Of a stretch of DNA of 64,000 nucleotides, positions 34,387 through 45,142 are shown one piece after another. The DNA lies in the NCBI RefSeq assembly GCF_033115175.1, contig NC_084838.1:90671968-90735967 (forward strand), read 5' to 3'. The notes beneath the pieces are model-generated. The model saw nothing but the letters and a program-made list of their open reading frames with translations. It did not search any database and was not told the DNA's origin. Each line of letters starts with the position of its first letter. The first letter of the stretch is position 1. The DNA comes from Lepus europaeus. Lineage: Eukaryota; Chordata; Mammalia; Lagomorpha; Leporidae. The translations under genes were made by a program, and so were the position numbers.

Positions 34387-34998
34387 AAGGAGCCAGCACT
34401 GTGGCCTGCAATGCCAACATTCCATATGGGTGCCAGTTTGAGTCCTGTCTGCTCCACTGCCAATCCAGCTCCCTACTAATGCACCTAGGAAAAGAGTGGA
34501 GAATGGCCCAAGTCCTTGGCTATGGCCTGGCCCAGCCCAGGCCATTGTGGCCATTTGGGGAGTGAACCAGCACATAGAAGATCTCTGTCCATCTCTCCTT
34601 CTCCCTATATATAACTCTGCCATTCTTTTGTTTAAAGATTTGTTTATTTATTTGAAATGCAGAGTTACAGAGAGAGTGGAGAGACAGAGAGAAAAAAATC
34701 TTTCATCTGCTGGTTCACTCCCCAAATGGCTGCAACAGCTGGGGATGGGTCAGGCTGAAGCCAGGAGCCAGAAGCTTCTTCCAGGTCTCCCACGTGGGTG
34801 CAGGGGCCCAAGGACTTGGGCCATCTTCTACTGCTTTTCCAGGCTATAGCAGAGAGCTGGATTGAAGTAGAGCAGCCGGAACTCAAATGGGCACCCATAT
34901 GGGATGTTAGCACTGAAAGTGGCAGCTTTATCTGCTATGCCACAGCACTGGCCCCAATAAAATAAATCTTAAAAAACAAACAAACAAACAAACAAAAA
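34387..34998 (+). mobile_element. CSINE (+) split in its tail by a reverse CSINE
   Basis: Outer head and body at 34387-34631; tail AATAAAATAAATCTT with (AAAC)n at 34956-34998. Confidence 0.8.
34632..34955 (-). mobile_element. CSINE (-), nested
   Basis: Starts TTTAAAGATTTGTTTATTTA and ends CCACAGCACTGGCCCC. Confidence 0.88.
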
Positions 34999-34999
34999 C

Positions 35000-35537
35000 T
35001 ATCCTGTTAAAACAGGTGCTCAGTCAAATCAGAAAAGTCTAGTTTATAGCCACATGCACAGAGACCCCGAAGGTATGCAACTCTAAGGTGTGGATCAAAA
35101 ATGCCAGTCATGAACATCATGGCCACATCACCAGTCAACGCACCTCATCCGTTAGGGACAAAAGCCCCCAGGACAATAAGGGACCACATTCTCTCTTACC
35201 TGGCCCGTTCCCTTACTATCTCTACTTTTGTCTCACTGAACTCTAATTCATTACTCTGTCAGCAAAAAATCAAAGCAAATAGGCAGCAACAGAACTACAA
35301 AATGAACTGTCAAAGTGAGCAATTTGTATTTTATCTCTTCTATAATATGATGAATCAATCAAGAAAATCAAAATTCAGAAAAGACAAAGATTTGAAACAT
35401 ACAAGCACAAGCTAGAGTTAACATGTATGAAGAGAATTGTGTATCATATGAACAAAATACATACTTTCTCTTATATCCACTGAACAAAGTTCACTGTGCA
35501 GCTTGGCTTCAGAGTATCTTGATAAATTTTAAAAAGT
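35000..35537. other. Intronic unique DNA
   Basis: AT-rich, nothing recognised. Confidence 0.4.
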
Positions 35538-35848
35538 TGAGTGGCTGGCATTGCTGCGGTGGGTTAAGCTGCTGCTTGCAACACGTGCATCCTATAATGG
35601 AGAGCTGGTTTCACTGCCGGCTGCTCCTCTTCCAATCCAGCTCCCTGCTAGTGCCTGGGAATGCAGTGGAAGATGTTCCGAGTGCTTGGGCCCCTACCCA
35701 CGAGACCCAGATGGAGTTCTGGGCTCCTAGATTCAGCCTGGACCAGCCCTGACCATTTCAGGGGAGTGAACCAGCTGACAGAAGATCTCTCTGTCTCTCC
35801 CTTCTCTCTCTCTCTCTCTGCCATTCAAATAAAAAAAAAAATTAAAGT
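35538..35848 (+). mobile_element. CSINE (+), old
   Basis: Duplication AAAGTTGAG on both sides. Head TGGCTGGCATTGCTGCGGTG. Confidence 0.85.
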
Positions 35849-35919
35849 TGAGACTTGACAGTCTGAAGGGTTAAAAGCTTAAAAGTAAAGCCATAAAACT
35901 GAAACTGCAAAAATCCAAG

Positions 35920-36293
35920 TGTAGCCACGGTGATAAGGAACCAAATTATCTCTGTTGAAACATGTGTCCCCATTTGCCTGTGATACTGTCCCCATCTGCT
36001 TGAGAGATGGCCTTGTAAAACTGCTTTGTGTAACTATCTCACGCGATAAAGCTTGCAGGAGTCCGGAAAGAGCTACAATAAGTTCCTGTAACTTAGTGAT
36101 CTTTGTATGAACTCACCCCCTCCTGTTTGTTTGTTGCACTGTATAAAAACCCTAGCCTTCTTTCACCAGGGGCTGCTCTGTTCCTGAGTGTTCAGACAGC
36201 CCCAGCATGCTGGAGAAAATAAACCCTTTGCTGACTGCATGACAGTGTCTCTTGGAGTCGTTCCTTGGCGGTAAATGTTCTGCGACCCTTACA
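35920..36293 (+). mobile_element. Solo LTR fossil, class I-like
   Basis: About 374 bp, TG...CA. It has a TATAAAAACC box (about 36143), AATAAACCC (about 36220) and a U5-like end (GTGTCTCTTGGAGTCG, GCGACCCTTACA). Layout is that of a gammaretrovirus-like LTR. It is relatively well preserved and lies in ZNF484 intron 1, opposite to the gene. Confidence 0.7.
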
Positions 36294-37039
36294 AGTCTAC
36301 ATTTTCAGACAAAATAATGATTTAAAAAATAAGCAATCAAAACATCTCAATCTGGGGATGAAGCAACTCTCCTAAATAACTCAGGATTAAAGTGGGGCAT
36401 CAAAATGAATTTATACGTTTCACAGATAAAGATGTAAAAAAACTTTACAACCCTAAATGCACCCAGTATAAAACTTAATAAAGGATAAAACAACAAATCA
36501 CATCAAGGGCGAAGCAGGGGCGGGAGGAGGAGGCATCTAAAAAGGAAAAATTAAAAGAGTAAGGGATGCAAACAAAACTAAGAGCCAGTATTTCAAAACG
36601 TCCCATAAAATAAATCCTTGAGATACACGATTATAAGAGAAAGAATAATATATAAACATAATAGGAATGGCACAGGAGCTACCAATCAGAATACGGAGGG
36701 AACAAAACAAAGTAAGTGGAAAATTGGATGCAACGCCCCAGCTGTATTTCAGAAATCCCCAGCAAAGTATGCCATGGTAACGAGTCAGAAACGTTAAGTG
36801 CAGGCAGACCACTACGCATAGAGGAGACAGGAAATCAGATAGCACCACTCACCCTCACACACCTGCTTTCTCGCTCCCCAGTTACACTTCCCACACACAC
36901 ACCCGCCTCAGAGCCCCCGCAGAGCGCCTCCCTGGACCGCACACCCATCCTCAGGGACCCGGCAAACCGCATCATCCCGCCCAAACCGACCATCCCAGGG
37001 CGCTGACTCCAGTGTCCGTCCACAGCCCGCCCCATCGCT
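36294..37039. other. Intron 1 DNA next to the promoter
   Basis: AT-rich L1-like remnant to about 36700. GC rises from 36830, with a short (CA)n at 36893-36904. Confidence 0.4.
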
Positions 37040-37420
37040 CAGGGCACGGACGTCAGAGGCCCCTCTTCACGCAGCGCACAGAAGCTCAGCCCGGCACTCA
37101 CCTGACCCTCACCCACGCTGTCTCATCTGCCCCGGGCGGCGACTACGGTCGCAGACTTTAGCACGCAACCCACTTCCTTTTTGTCATTCCCTCCCTGCCC
37201 CAGCTGGACGCGATGCGGCGCGGCCTGCGTGTGCGCATGCCCAGAAAAGGCTTCACGGCCGGATTGCCAGTAGTCAACATGGCGCTCAGCCAAACGCTCT
37301 GGTTTGGGCGGCTGAGGCTCGCAGCCAATATGGCAGCGCCCACGCTGACCTTCCGGTCTGCCGGCGGCCATGTTGAAGTGATGTAGGGACAGCGGGGCTG
37401 AACTGTCAGAGGAAAGGAAA
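37040..37420 (-). promoter_or_regulatory. CpG-rich TATA-less promoter of ZNF484
   Basis: GC and CpG density are far above the surrounding AT-rich introns. Visible sites are an NRF1-like TGCGCATGC (about 37233), two YY1-like sites (ACATGGCGC near 37279 and GGCGGCCATGTTG near 37365) and an ETS-type TTCCGG near 37351. No TATA box or transposon lies at the core. This is the usual promoter architecture of widely expressed KRAB genes. Activity and exact start are inferred. Confidence 0.6.
37102..37400 (-). other. ZNF484: ZNF484 non-coding first exon (5' UTR)
   Basis: On the minus strand a consensus donor, GGTCAG followed by GTGAGTGCC, ends at 37102. Upstream is CpG-rich DNA without an obvious SINE. 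I place the transcription start somewhere in 37250-37400, and the 5' limit is approximate. The exon is assigned to this gene because it is the only CpG-rich, donor-bearing segment upstream of the start-codon exon on the correct strand. Confidence 0.6.
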
Positions 37421-37639
37421 CTAGCGGAGGTGTGTCCCTTCGGGCTAGCCAGGACACAACCAAACGCTGTCACCCAACCTTTCCTCCATACCTCTGTGAA
37501 CTCAACACTACCAACCACAGGAAGGGAAGTAATCCTCATTTAGGGAACATTCCACCCCTGAACAGCAGGAAACATTCTAGTCAAGCATTTACCTGAGCAT
37601 CGTTCGAGCATTTACCAAGGTAACCCATGACCTGGGCCT

Positions 37640-38190
37640 TAAAACAAATCTCAACAAATTTAAAAGAAATCGTACAGAATGTGGTCTCTGAACAGATAAA
37701 GTAAAAACCAGTAACAGAAAGATGGTGTGATCTTTCAAAATCTCCAAACCCTTGGAAACACAATGCTACATAATGCATGGTTCAGAGATCTCACATTTTT
37801 TTAAAAAATGAATGAAAATGAAACGATTATATAAAATGTGTGGGATGCAGCTAAAGCAGTGGTGAGAGGAAAATTTATGCTTCTAAAGTTTTACATTACA
37901 AAAGAGGAAATTCTCAAATCAAGGACCAAGTTCCCACTTAAGGAAACTAGAAAGAAGAACAAAAGAAATCCATAGCAAGTAAAAGAAGGGAGATAATAAA
38001 GATAATACTAGATATCAATGAAACTGAAGAAGAAAAATAAGTGGAAAAATCAAAAGCTTGCTCTCTGCAAAAGTCAATAAAATTGACAAAGCTATAGAGG
38101 AGGCACTGATTACCAATATCAGCAGTGAAACAGGAGACACCACTATAGCAGACATAAAAAGAATACCATAAACAGCTCCTCAAACACCTG
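37640..38190 (+). mobile_element. Old L1 ORF2 remnant
   Basis: GTGTGGGATGCAGCTAAAGC, AATTTATGCTTCTAAAG, AGATATCAATGAAACTGAAG and AATAAAATTGACAAAGC follow L1 ORF2 order. Confidence 0.75.
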
Positions 38191-38202
38191 ACAAACCTCA
38201 AG

Positions 38203-38485
38203 TTGGACATTTGGCACAAGGGTTAAGATACTGCTTGGGACACCCAGACCCCAGAGTACAGCACCCATTTTTGAGTCCCAGCTCTACTTCTGATCCCAGC
38301 TTTCTGCTAATGAGCACCTTGGGAGGCAGCTGGTGATGGTTCCAGTAACTATGCCCCTATCACACATGTGGGCTCACTTCTGGCACCAGACTTCAGCCTT
38401 GTTGCAGGTATTTAGGGAGTGAACCAGGGGGTGAGAGAGAATTCTTTCTAAATCTTCATGCCCAGACTGTTTCATTGAAGAATTT
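38203..38485 (+). mobile_element. CSINE (+), old
   Basis: Related to the diverged GTTAAGATACTGCTTGGGAC subtype. CT-rich tail lost. Confidence 0.65.
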
Positions 38486-38806
38486 TTTTAAAAGATTTAT
38501 TTATTTATATGAAAGGCACACACACACACAAACACACACACACAGAGGTCTTCCATCTGCTGGTACACTCCCCAAATGACCGCAATGGCCAGAGCTGAGC
38601 CGATCAGAAGCCAGGAGCCAGGAGCTTCTTCCAGGTCTCTTATGTGGGTTCAGGGGCCCAAGGACTTGGTCCATCTTCTACTGTTTTCCCAGGCCATAGC
38701 AGAGAGCTGAATTGGAAGTGGAGCAACTGGTACTAAAACTGGTGCCTAAATGGGATGCTGACGCTATAGGTGGTGGCTTTACCTACTACGCTACAGTACC
38801 TGCCCC
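38486..38806 (-). mobile_element. CSINE (-) with CA expansion
   Basis: The GA-rich complement is replaced by a (CA)n stretch at 38518-38543. Confidence 0.85.
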
Positions 38807-38861
38807 CCCAAAACAATTTTTTAATGATTGCACCTCATCAAGATGTAAAATTTTTGCCCTT

Positions 38862-39095
38862 TAGTGGATGGCTATTGGTTAAGATCTCATATCAGAGTGC
38901 CTGGGTTCAAGTCCTAGCTCCATTACCAATTACATCCTCCTGCTATTGCAGATCCTGGCAGGCAGCAGATGATAATTCTGGTGGTTGGATCCCTACCACC
39001 CATATGGGAGACCTGCAGTGAGTTCCCAGTTCCTGGCTTCATTTTGTACAACTGAGTAGTGAACCAGTAGATGGGAGCTCTGTCTCTCAGATAAA
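38862..39095 (+). mobile_element. CSINE (+), old
   Basis: Body AGTGCCTGGGTTCAAGTCC to ATGGGAGCTCTGTCTCTC. Abuts the KHDC3L copy. Confidence 0.6.
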
Positions 39096-39102
39096 GTAGG
39101 GG

Positions 39103-39700
39103 AGCTGTTCCAGGTGCTCGGGAACCTCACCAAGCTGCCCAGCTGGTTCCACTCCGAGTTCCTCAAGAGTCCGAAGGCAGTTCACCTGGAGGCTTGGCTG
39201 GTGGAAGCGATCTTCGGCCCCGGCGGGGAGCACATCCCGCACGTCGAGTGTGTCTCCCACACCCTGCTTCATGTGAACCGATGGGAACCTGACGGCGAAG
39301 CTGAGATCTTGATATGCGGGCGACCTTATTTTCAGAAGGACGTATCCAAGCTGATCATGAACTTGGCCGACTATCACCGCCAGCTCCGGGTGCAAAGCTC
39401 AGAGAAGGTCCAGGCGCAGGAGGCCGGCACGCAGCGGTCTCCGATTGAAATGCGCGAGGCCGGCACGCAGCGGTCTCCAGTCGAGGTGGGCGAGGCTGCC
39501 GAGGACCCGGTTACCAGGTTATGAAGAGCCAAGAGCGAGAACCAGGGCTTCAAGCGCAGATCCCTCAATAATTCTACTCTTCTAGGTCCTACAGCTGCTG
39601 CCCTAGAAGCTGGGGGCAGAACGCTGCGGGTGTTTGGTTTTTCCCCTCTGTGTTAATTGCGAGTTTAAGGAGTTCTAATAAAACGAGTTGCATTTCCCTG
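39103..39700 (+). pseudogene. KHDC3L: Processed copy of KHDC3L (FILIA/ECAT1), 5'-truncated
   Basis: An open frame ending at TGA 39522-39524 encodes PSWFHSEFLKSPKAVHLEAW, LVEAIFGPGGEHIPHV, HVNRWEPDGEAEIL, KLIMNLADYHRQL, then EAGTQRSPIEMREAGTQRSP and DPVTRL. This is the atypical KH domain of KHDC3L (human WFHSEFLKNPKVVRLEVWLV, MNLADYHRQL), a short version of its EAGTQRS repeat tail, and its conserved C-terminus. KHDC3L is an oocyte and early-embryo protein of the subcortical maternal complex. The KH fold runs uninterrupted where relatives in this family have an intron, so this is a retrocopy. About 24 N-terminal codons are missing and no in-frame ATG precedes the KH domain. AATAAA lies at 39677-39682, with no poly(A) tail visible. 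The open frame across the whole remainder is notable, but a functional product is unlikely without an upstream exon. Confidence 0.82.
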
Positions 39701-40744
39701 ACCTCCCTTAGTCTGAAGGTTACCAGGCTTGTTCTAGCAGCCAAGATCTTGCTCTACCCTGCCTTCCCCTCCGGGGCAGGTGTGGCGTGTTGGGTTTCAG
39801 CCGCTCTGGGGCGGGTCCTCCCGGGTTGCGGTCAGGTGTCCCCCCGGGCGAGGGCTCCCTGAGCCAGCCCTCCTGGGAAACTGCAAACCCACCTTGGCTC
39901 TTCTCATAGTAATTTAAGATGGGAAAACCTGGAGACGGCTTGCAGCCCTCCTGGATTGGAAGGGCCTCCTGGGCGTATAGCGGAGCTAACACCGGCCATT
40001 CCCACCTGGGTTGGGAGAGGGCGCTGGGCTCGGTTACCCTTTCACCTCTGATCCTGCTGCCTGCGTATTAAGTAGGATGAACACTAACAGCTTGTGCTAG
40101 GATGGACCATTATTTGCATAATACTAGTGTTAGAAATTTTTTTTTCAAAATTTATTTAAAAATTCAAAGCAGCTTAATTTTAAAGGTCAGGGGAGGCAAA
40201 GCGAAAAGCCTAAAGAGGGGTGCACTTTAGGCATATTAAGCTCAAAATGAATAATCAGCTTCAAGTGAGGCTGCATCCCAGCAGAACGAACATGCCCTGT
40301 GTGCCTGCTGTTCTCCCCGAGGGTAGTACTCTTTTGACCAGAACATCAGATTCTCTGTTGGACGAGAGAAGTTGGTGAACAGAAGGTAGCAGGCCAATAG
40401 AGCATTTAGGGGTCTGCCTATTTTGATATATAAGCCCAAAATTACCCTGTGACACGGATGGGAGAGGACTTCGATGAAAGAACAAAGTGGTAGGATACCT
40501 CATTAAATATTCCTGAGTGGAGGCTGGAGAGAGCCAAGAAGAAAGAGTTGAATTTATGGGCTGGCAGCAGGTATCTTTTGTCCATGTATGCGTGTATGTA
40601 CACGCTTTTCCAGTATCTACCCCTTATTTAAACTATGTTGCTTTATACAATATCCTAATATCTGATATAGCAAGTGTCTCACTGTTCAACTGGTAGTCTA
40701 GATCACTTTTTCAAACGCTTTTTAGTTATTGAAAGGCAGCGTTA
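39701..40744. other. Intergenic DNA, GC-rich at first
   Basis: 39720-40030 is GC-rich (about 60%) without an exon or repeat I can name. It could be DNA carried with the KHDC3L copy. The rest is unremarkable. Confidence 0.35.
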
Positions 40745-40834
40745 GGCCAGCGCCGTGGCTTAACAGGCTAATCCTCCGCCTTGCGGTGCCCGGCACACCG
40801 GGTTCTAGAAAAAAAAAAAAAAAAAAAAAAAACC
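40745..40834 (+). mobile_element. Head-only CSINE with direct poly(A)
   Basis: About 64 bases of near-consensus head, ending just inside the B box (CCGGGTTCTAG), run straight into 26 A residues. The body, CT-rich stretch and (AAATA)n are absent. Confidence 0.85.
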
Positions 40835-40871
40835 TTTTGCCCTGCATAGGACCATGTTTTTTTGTTTTGTG

Positions 40872-41174
40872 TATTTAAAGATTTATTTATTTGAAAGACA
40901 GAGTGATAGAGAGAGAGAGAGAGGTCTTCTATCTGGTAGTTCATTCCCCAAATGGCCGAAACAGCTACAGCTGGGCTGATCTGAAGCCAGGAGCTTCTTT
41001 TGAGTTTTCCACATAGGTACAGGGACCAAGCACCAGGGCCATCTTCCACTGCTTTCCCAGTCCATAGCAGAGAACTGGATCAGAAGTAGAGCAGCTGGGA
41101 CTTGAACTGGCACCCACATGGGATGCCAGTACTGCAGTGGCAGTTTTACCCACTATGCCACAGCGCCAGCCCCA
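40872..41174 (-). mobile_element. CSINE (-)
   Basis: Middle-aged copy ending CCACAGCGCCAGCCCC. Confidence 0.87.
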
Positions 41175-41202
41175 AAGACTATGCTTTAAAAATTAAGGAT
41201 GG

Positions 41203-41492
41203 GGTGCTGGCACTGTGGCACAGCAGGTTAAGCTGCCACCTACGACACCGGCATGCCATATGGGCATTGATTTGTATCATGGCTGCTCCCCTTCTGATCC
41301 AGCTCCCTGCTAATGTGCCTGCGTAAGCAGTGGAAGATGGCCCAAGTACTTGGGTTCCTGCCACCCACATGGGAGGCCCAGATGAATCTCCTGGCTCCTG
41401 GATTCAGCCTAGGTCTGCCTGGGGCCATTTTCAGACATTGGGGAGTATATCTCTCTGTAACGCTGCCTTTCAAATAAATTTTTAAAAAGTAC
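41203..41492 (+). mobile_element. CSINE (+)
   Basis: Head GGGGTGCTGGCACTGTGGCA. CT-rich part shortened. Confidence 0.83.
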
Positions 41493-41705
41493 TTTAAATA
41501 AAGTAAAAATGAAAAAGAAAAGCTAAAAACTGGGGGAAAATTTTGCAAAACACATTTGATAAACCACATCTGACAAGAAACTCATATCTGGGGTATCTTG
41601 TTTTAAAACTATTGCAACTGATACAGGAACTATTGCAATGGAGTTTTTGCAGAAATCGGGTAAGAGGGATTCTGGATAAATTGATTTAGCAGGACTCTTG
41701 TCAAA

Positions 41706-41748
41706 ATTGGCAGCAGCTTTACCCACTCTGCCACAGCACCGGCTTCCA
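41706..41748 (-). mobile_element. CSINE fragment (-)
   Basis: Only the head complement is present: GCTTTACCCACTCTGCCACA. Confidence 0.5.
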
Positions 41749-41904
41749 ATTCCACTCTCACGCCTCTGAGTAAAAGGCTTGGAAGTCCTCATTCCTGCCT
41801 TCACACACTGGAAAATGATGAACAACTGAAAATCAACATTTCTTAGCTCTGCTAGGAACTGATTCACCAGGGTAGACGCCAAGGGGTTTCACAGTTACCA
41901 CATG

Positions 41905-42958
41905 ATGTGGAAGCTGAACGCGTACTTCCCGCATGGCTCCTCTGGCCAGCTGGGCTCCTCAAAGGAGAGCTGCACCAAGGCCAGTGCTGGCAGCCCAGCC
42001 ACGAGCAGCCCCAATGTCTGCTGCAGCCCGACAGCCAGGCCTCATGGCCCAGATGGCAGCCACTGCAGCTGGCATGGCCGTGGGCTCTGCTGTGGGCATG
42101 CACTGGGTCATGCTATCACTGGCGGCTTCAGTGGAGGAAGTATTCGGAGTCCTCAAGTCCCAGCATCGCTTACTGGGTGCCTAAGGGAAACCAGTCAGCA
42201 CAACAGCAGGAGTAATGAAGCGGTTTTTGGAGTGTGCCCAGAACCAGGGTGATGTTAGGCTCTATGAGGGTTTCAGTGAAGTCCTGAGACAGTGTGGAAT
42301 TGCAAACGGGTTAGTCTAATCAAGAGGTTCAGGATGAAGTAGAAAATCCAATCTCATGACCAAGTTATTTTAGCATGAAAATGTAATTGGTGGTCAAAGT
42401 GTAAAGTGTAAAGCCAACAGGTCCAGCTGTCACCTGCTTTGAAGAGCATCCTTGGTTCAGCATTGCAGTGGAAGAGGGCATTCTTGCTGTGTGGAAACTC
42501 ACTGAGATGGTATCGAACTTGGGGCTGCAAAGACATTTGGTCTCCTTGAGCAGCTGTAGTAATGTTACTGTTTGTGAGTAGAATAAAGTGATTTTCTTTC
42601 TTTTTCTTTTTTTTTTCTTTCTTTTTTTTGACAGGCAGAGTGGATAGTGAGAGAGAGAGAGAGAAAGGTCTTCCTTTTTGCCGTTGGTTCACCCTCCAAT
42701 GGCCGCTGAGGCCGGCGCATCGCGCTGATCCGAAGCCAGGAGCCAGGTGCTTCTCCTGGTCTCCCATGGGGTGCAGGGCCCAAGCACTTGGGCCATCCTC
42801 CACTGCCTTCCCGGGCCATAGCAGAGAGCTGGCCTGGAAGAGGGGCAACTGGGGTAGAATCCGGCGCCCCAACCGGGACTAGAACCCGGTGTGCTGGCGC
42901 CACAAGGCGGGGGATTAGCCTGTTAAGCCACGGTGCTGGCTAAAGTGATTTTCTTCCA
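41905..42958 (+). pseudogene. CHCHD2: Processed pseudogene of CHCHD2
   Basis: Matches the CHCHD2 mRNA: RMAPPASRAP-like start (about 41930), [26 protein letters not shown], then, after frame changes, SQHRLLG, FLECAQNQGDV-like sequence and the terminal NGL motif near 42310. A 3' UTR with AATAAA at about 42582 follows. CHCHD2 is a mitochondrial and nuclear twin-CX9C protein. Introns are absent, several frameshifts break the frame, and part of the glutamine-rich middle is altered, so this copy is dead. A CSINE is inserted at its 3' end (42599-42940) and duplicates TAAAGTGATTTTCTT. Confidence 0.85.
42599..42940 (-). mobile_element. CSINE (-), young, in the CHCHD2 copy
   Basis: Perfect 15-bp duplication TAAAGTGATTTTCTT (42584-42598 and 42941-42955). 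Confidence 0.96.
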
Positions 42959-43405
42959 AGAAAGGTAATTAAGTCACAGGACAAACCTAACCTGAAGAGA
43001 CAGGTAAATATGGAGGATTGCACCAAAAATGGAAGCAGATAATCCTGGGTCCAAGAACTGGTAGGAACATGCGAATGGTAGTTGCCTAGTTGCTGGCAAC
43101 TTAGCATAAACTAATTGGAGAGTTAGTAACTTGTTGGGGCGCAGTTTAAAGGGGCCTCAAAATCCTTCAGGTTTTACCCCCATGAGTCCCACCAGGGAGG
43201 GGCGGTAAATCCTTTGATGCTTCTGCAGAGAAAGAGAGAAAGTAAATATCTGAAATGCGCCTGCAACATTTGGTTCTCTTTAAAGACCTGTCTTCAAAGG
43301 AAAAACTTGACCAGAGCCTTAGCCTACCTAGGGTAAGAGCAAATAGACAGCCAGCCCCCACCAGACTTCCTGTCTCATGTAAGAAGTTAAAGAAAAGGGC
43401 TCAGA
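42956..43405. other. Intergenic unique DNA
   Basis: Nothing recognised. Confidence 0.4.
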
Positions 43406-43742
43406 GGGGCCAGCACTGTGGCATAGCTGGTAAAGCTGATGCCTGCAGTGCCAGCATCCCATGTGGGCGCCGGTTCAAGTCCCAGCAGCTCCACTTCCGA
43501 TCCAGCTCTCTGCTATAGCCTGGGAAAGCAGTAGAATATGGGCCAAGTGCTTGGACGCCTGTACCCAAGTGGGAGACCTGGAAGAAGCTCCTGGCTCCTG
43601 GCTCCGAATCAGCACAGCTCCGGCCGTTGCAGCCAATTGGGGAGTGAACCAGCGGATGGAAGACCTCTCTCTCTTTCTCTCTCTCTCTGTCTCTCCATCC
43701 CTCTGTGTGTAACTTTGACTTTCAAATAAATAAATCTCTACA
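43406..43742 (+). mobile_element. CSINE (+)
   Basis: Complete middle-aged copy. Confidence 0.9.
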
Positions 43743-44120
43743 AAAGGAAAAAGAAAACGGCTAAGAAATTCCTCTGGAAGTCAGAGCCCAAGGACTCAGG
43801 CACCTTAAAACAGATATGACATTGCAAATGGATATGTAACTGCTTTCCCTCTCCAACAGCTTACCAACACACCAACAGGGTTCCAGAGTAAGGACAGGTA
43901 GGATTCAAGCTTAGTGTAGGGCTTCATTTTATTCATTTCTTAAAGATGCTGTCTATGTGCATAATCACATTTTGAGGTACTAGAGTGAAGGACTTCAACG
44001 TGTGACTAAGATTTATATCCTTCTCACATGTAAAATACATTCACCCACATTTCAACAACCCCAAACCTTAACCCAGTTCCGCATCATCTTTAAGTCCAAA
44101 ATCTTACCTACATATCATTT
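43743..44120. other. Intergenic unique DNA
   Basis: Nothing recognised. Confidence 0.4.
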
Positions 44121-44452
44121 CTTTAAAAAAAAAAAAAAGATTTATTTATTTGAAAGTCAGAGGTACACAGAGAGAGAAGGAGCGGCAGAGAGAAAGAGAG
44201 GTCTTCCATCTGCTGGTTCACTCCCCAGATGGCAGCAATAGTCAGGGCTGGGGCAGGAGCCAGGAGCTGCTTCTAAGTCTCCCATATGGGTGCAGAGGCC
44301 CAAGCACTTGAGTCATATTCTGTTGCTTTCCCTGGCACATTAGTGGGAAGATGGATCAGAAGTGGAGCAGCTGGGACAAAAAAACTGGCACCCATATGGG
44401 ATGGTGGTATCTCAGGTGGCGGCTTTACCTGCTATGCCACAATACTGGCCCC
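44121..44452 (-). mobile_element. CSINE (-)
   Basis: Ends GCCACAATACTGGCCCC. Confidence 0.87.
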
Positions 44453-44609
44453 AAGTAGTCCCATCACTGGTTCCAGAATCAGCCGTTTTTCTTGGGGGAA
44501 ATTTGGTTCCTTTAATTGTAGAGTGGTGTTAGAAATCAAGGTCTGGGTGTGCTTATTGCATTTTGGTAGAGCACATTTCCAGTAGCTCCCAGAGGAAGGT
44601 TCACGGGAG

Positions 44610-44975
44610 ATGTATCAGTCAGCTATCCATCACTATAACTTGAATACCTAAGAGGAGTTCTTAGACATGAAGGTTTATTTTGGCTGTGATGGGTGACCCC
44701 TTGGTCTTGTGGGGTTCACATGTGGAGGGAGGATCACACTGTGCGCCAGGAAGCAGAGGCTTCTGCACATTCAGCCTGTGCAACCAACGTTGGCGTGAGA
44801 ATTAGCTTGAGGGCAGGACTTAAAAACAGGCCACCTCTCAGACGCCATAATTTAATCTGATCAAGTCTCTACCCCTAATCCATCAACCATTAACATCAAT
44901 TCATTATTAACATAAAAATGTAGGGGTGAAATGTCTGAGAGTTTGGGGAGTCAAGTCCTGCTCAAACCATAACAG
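44610..44975 (-). mobile_element. MaLR LTR fossil (MST/THE-like), reverse
   Basis: CATCACTATAACTTGAATACC, GGTTTATTTTGGCTGTGATG and CTCAAACCATAACA match the complement of an MST-type LTR. Confidence 0.55.
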
Positions 44976-45142
44976 ATGAATTTTTCAAGACCTACATCAT
45001 GTCTCCAAGTGTCTCTACTCTAACTTTAGACTTATTTGGTGGTTTGGTTTACTAGAGTTTTAGCTAGTAAACTTTTCCTTAAGCATTGGGAAGATTATCA
45101 TCTTGCTGTATTGAGAAATCAAATACTTACTAATTGCTAACC

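Noticed and set aside
37123-37539. Minus-strand ORF of 138 codons over the ZNF484 promoter and first exon
   Set aside because: GC-rich chance ORF. It spans the inferred start site and a splice donor and has no family resemblance.
38516-38546. (CA)n tract as a regulatory element
   Set aside because: It lies in the low-complexity part of a CSINE and is best explained as microsatellite growth.
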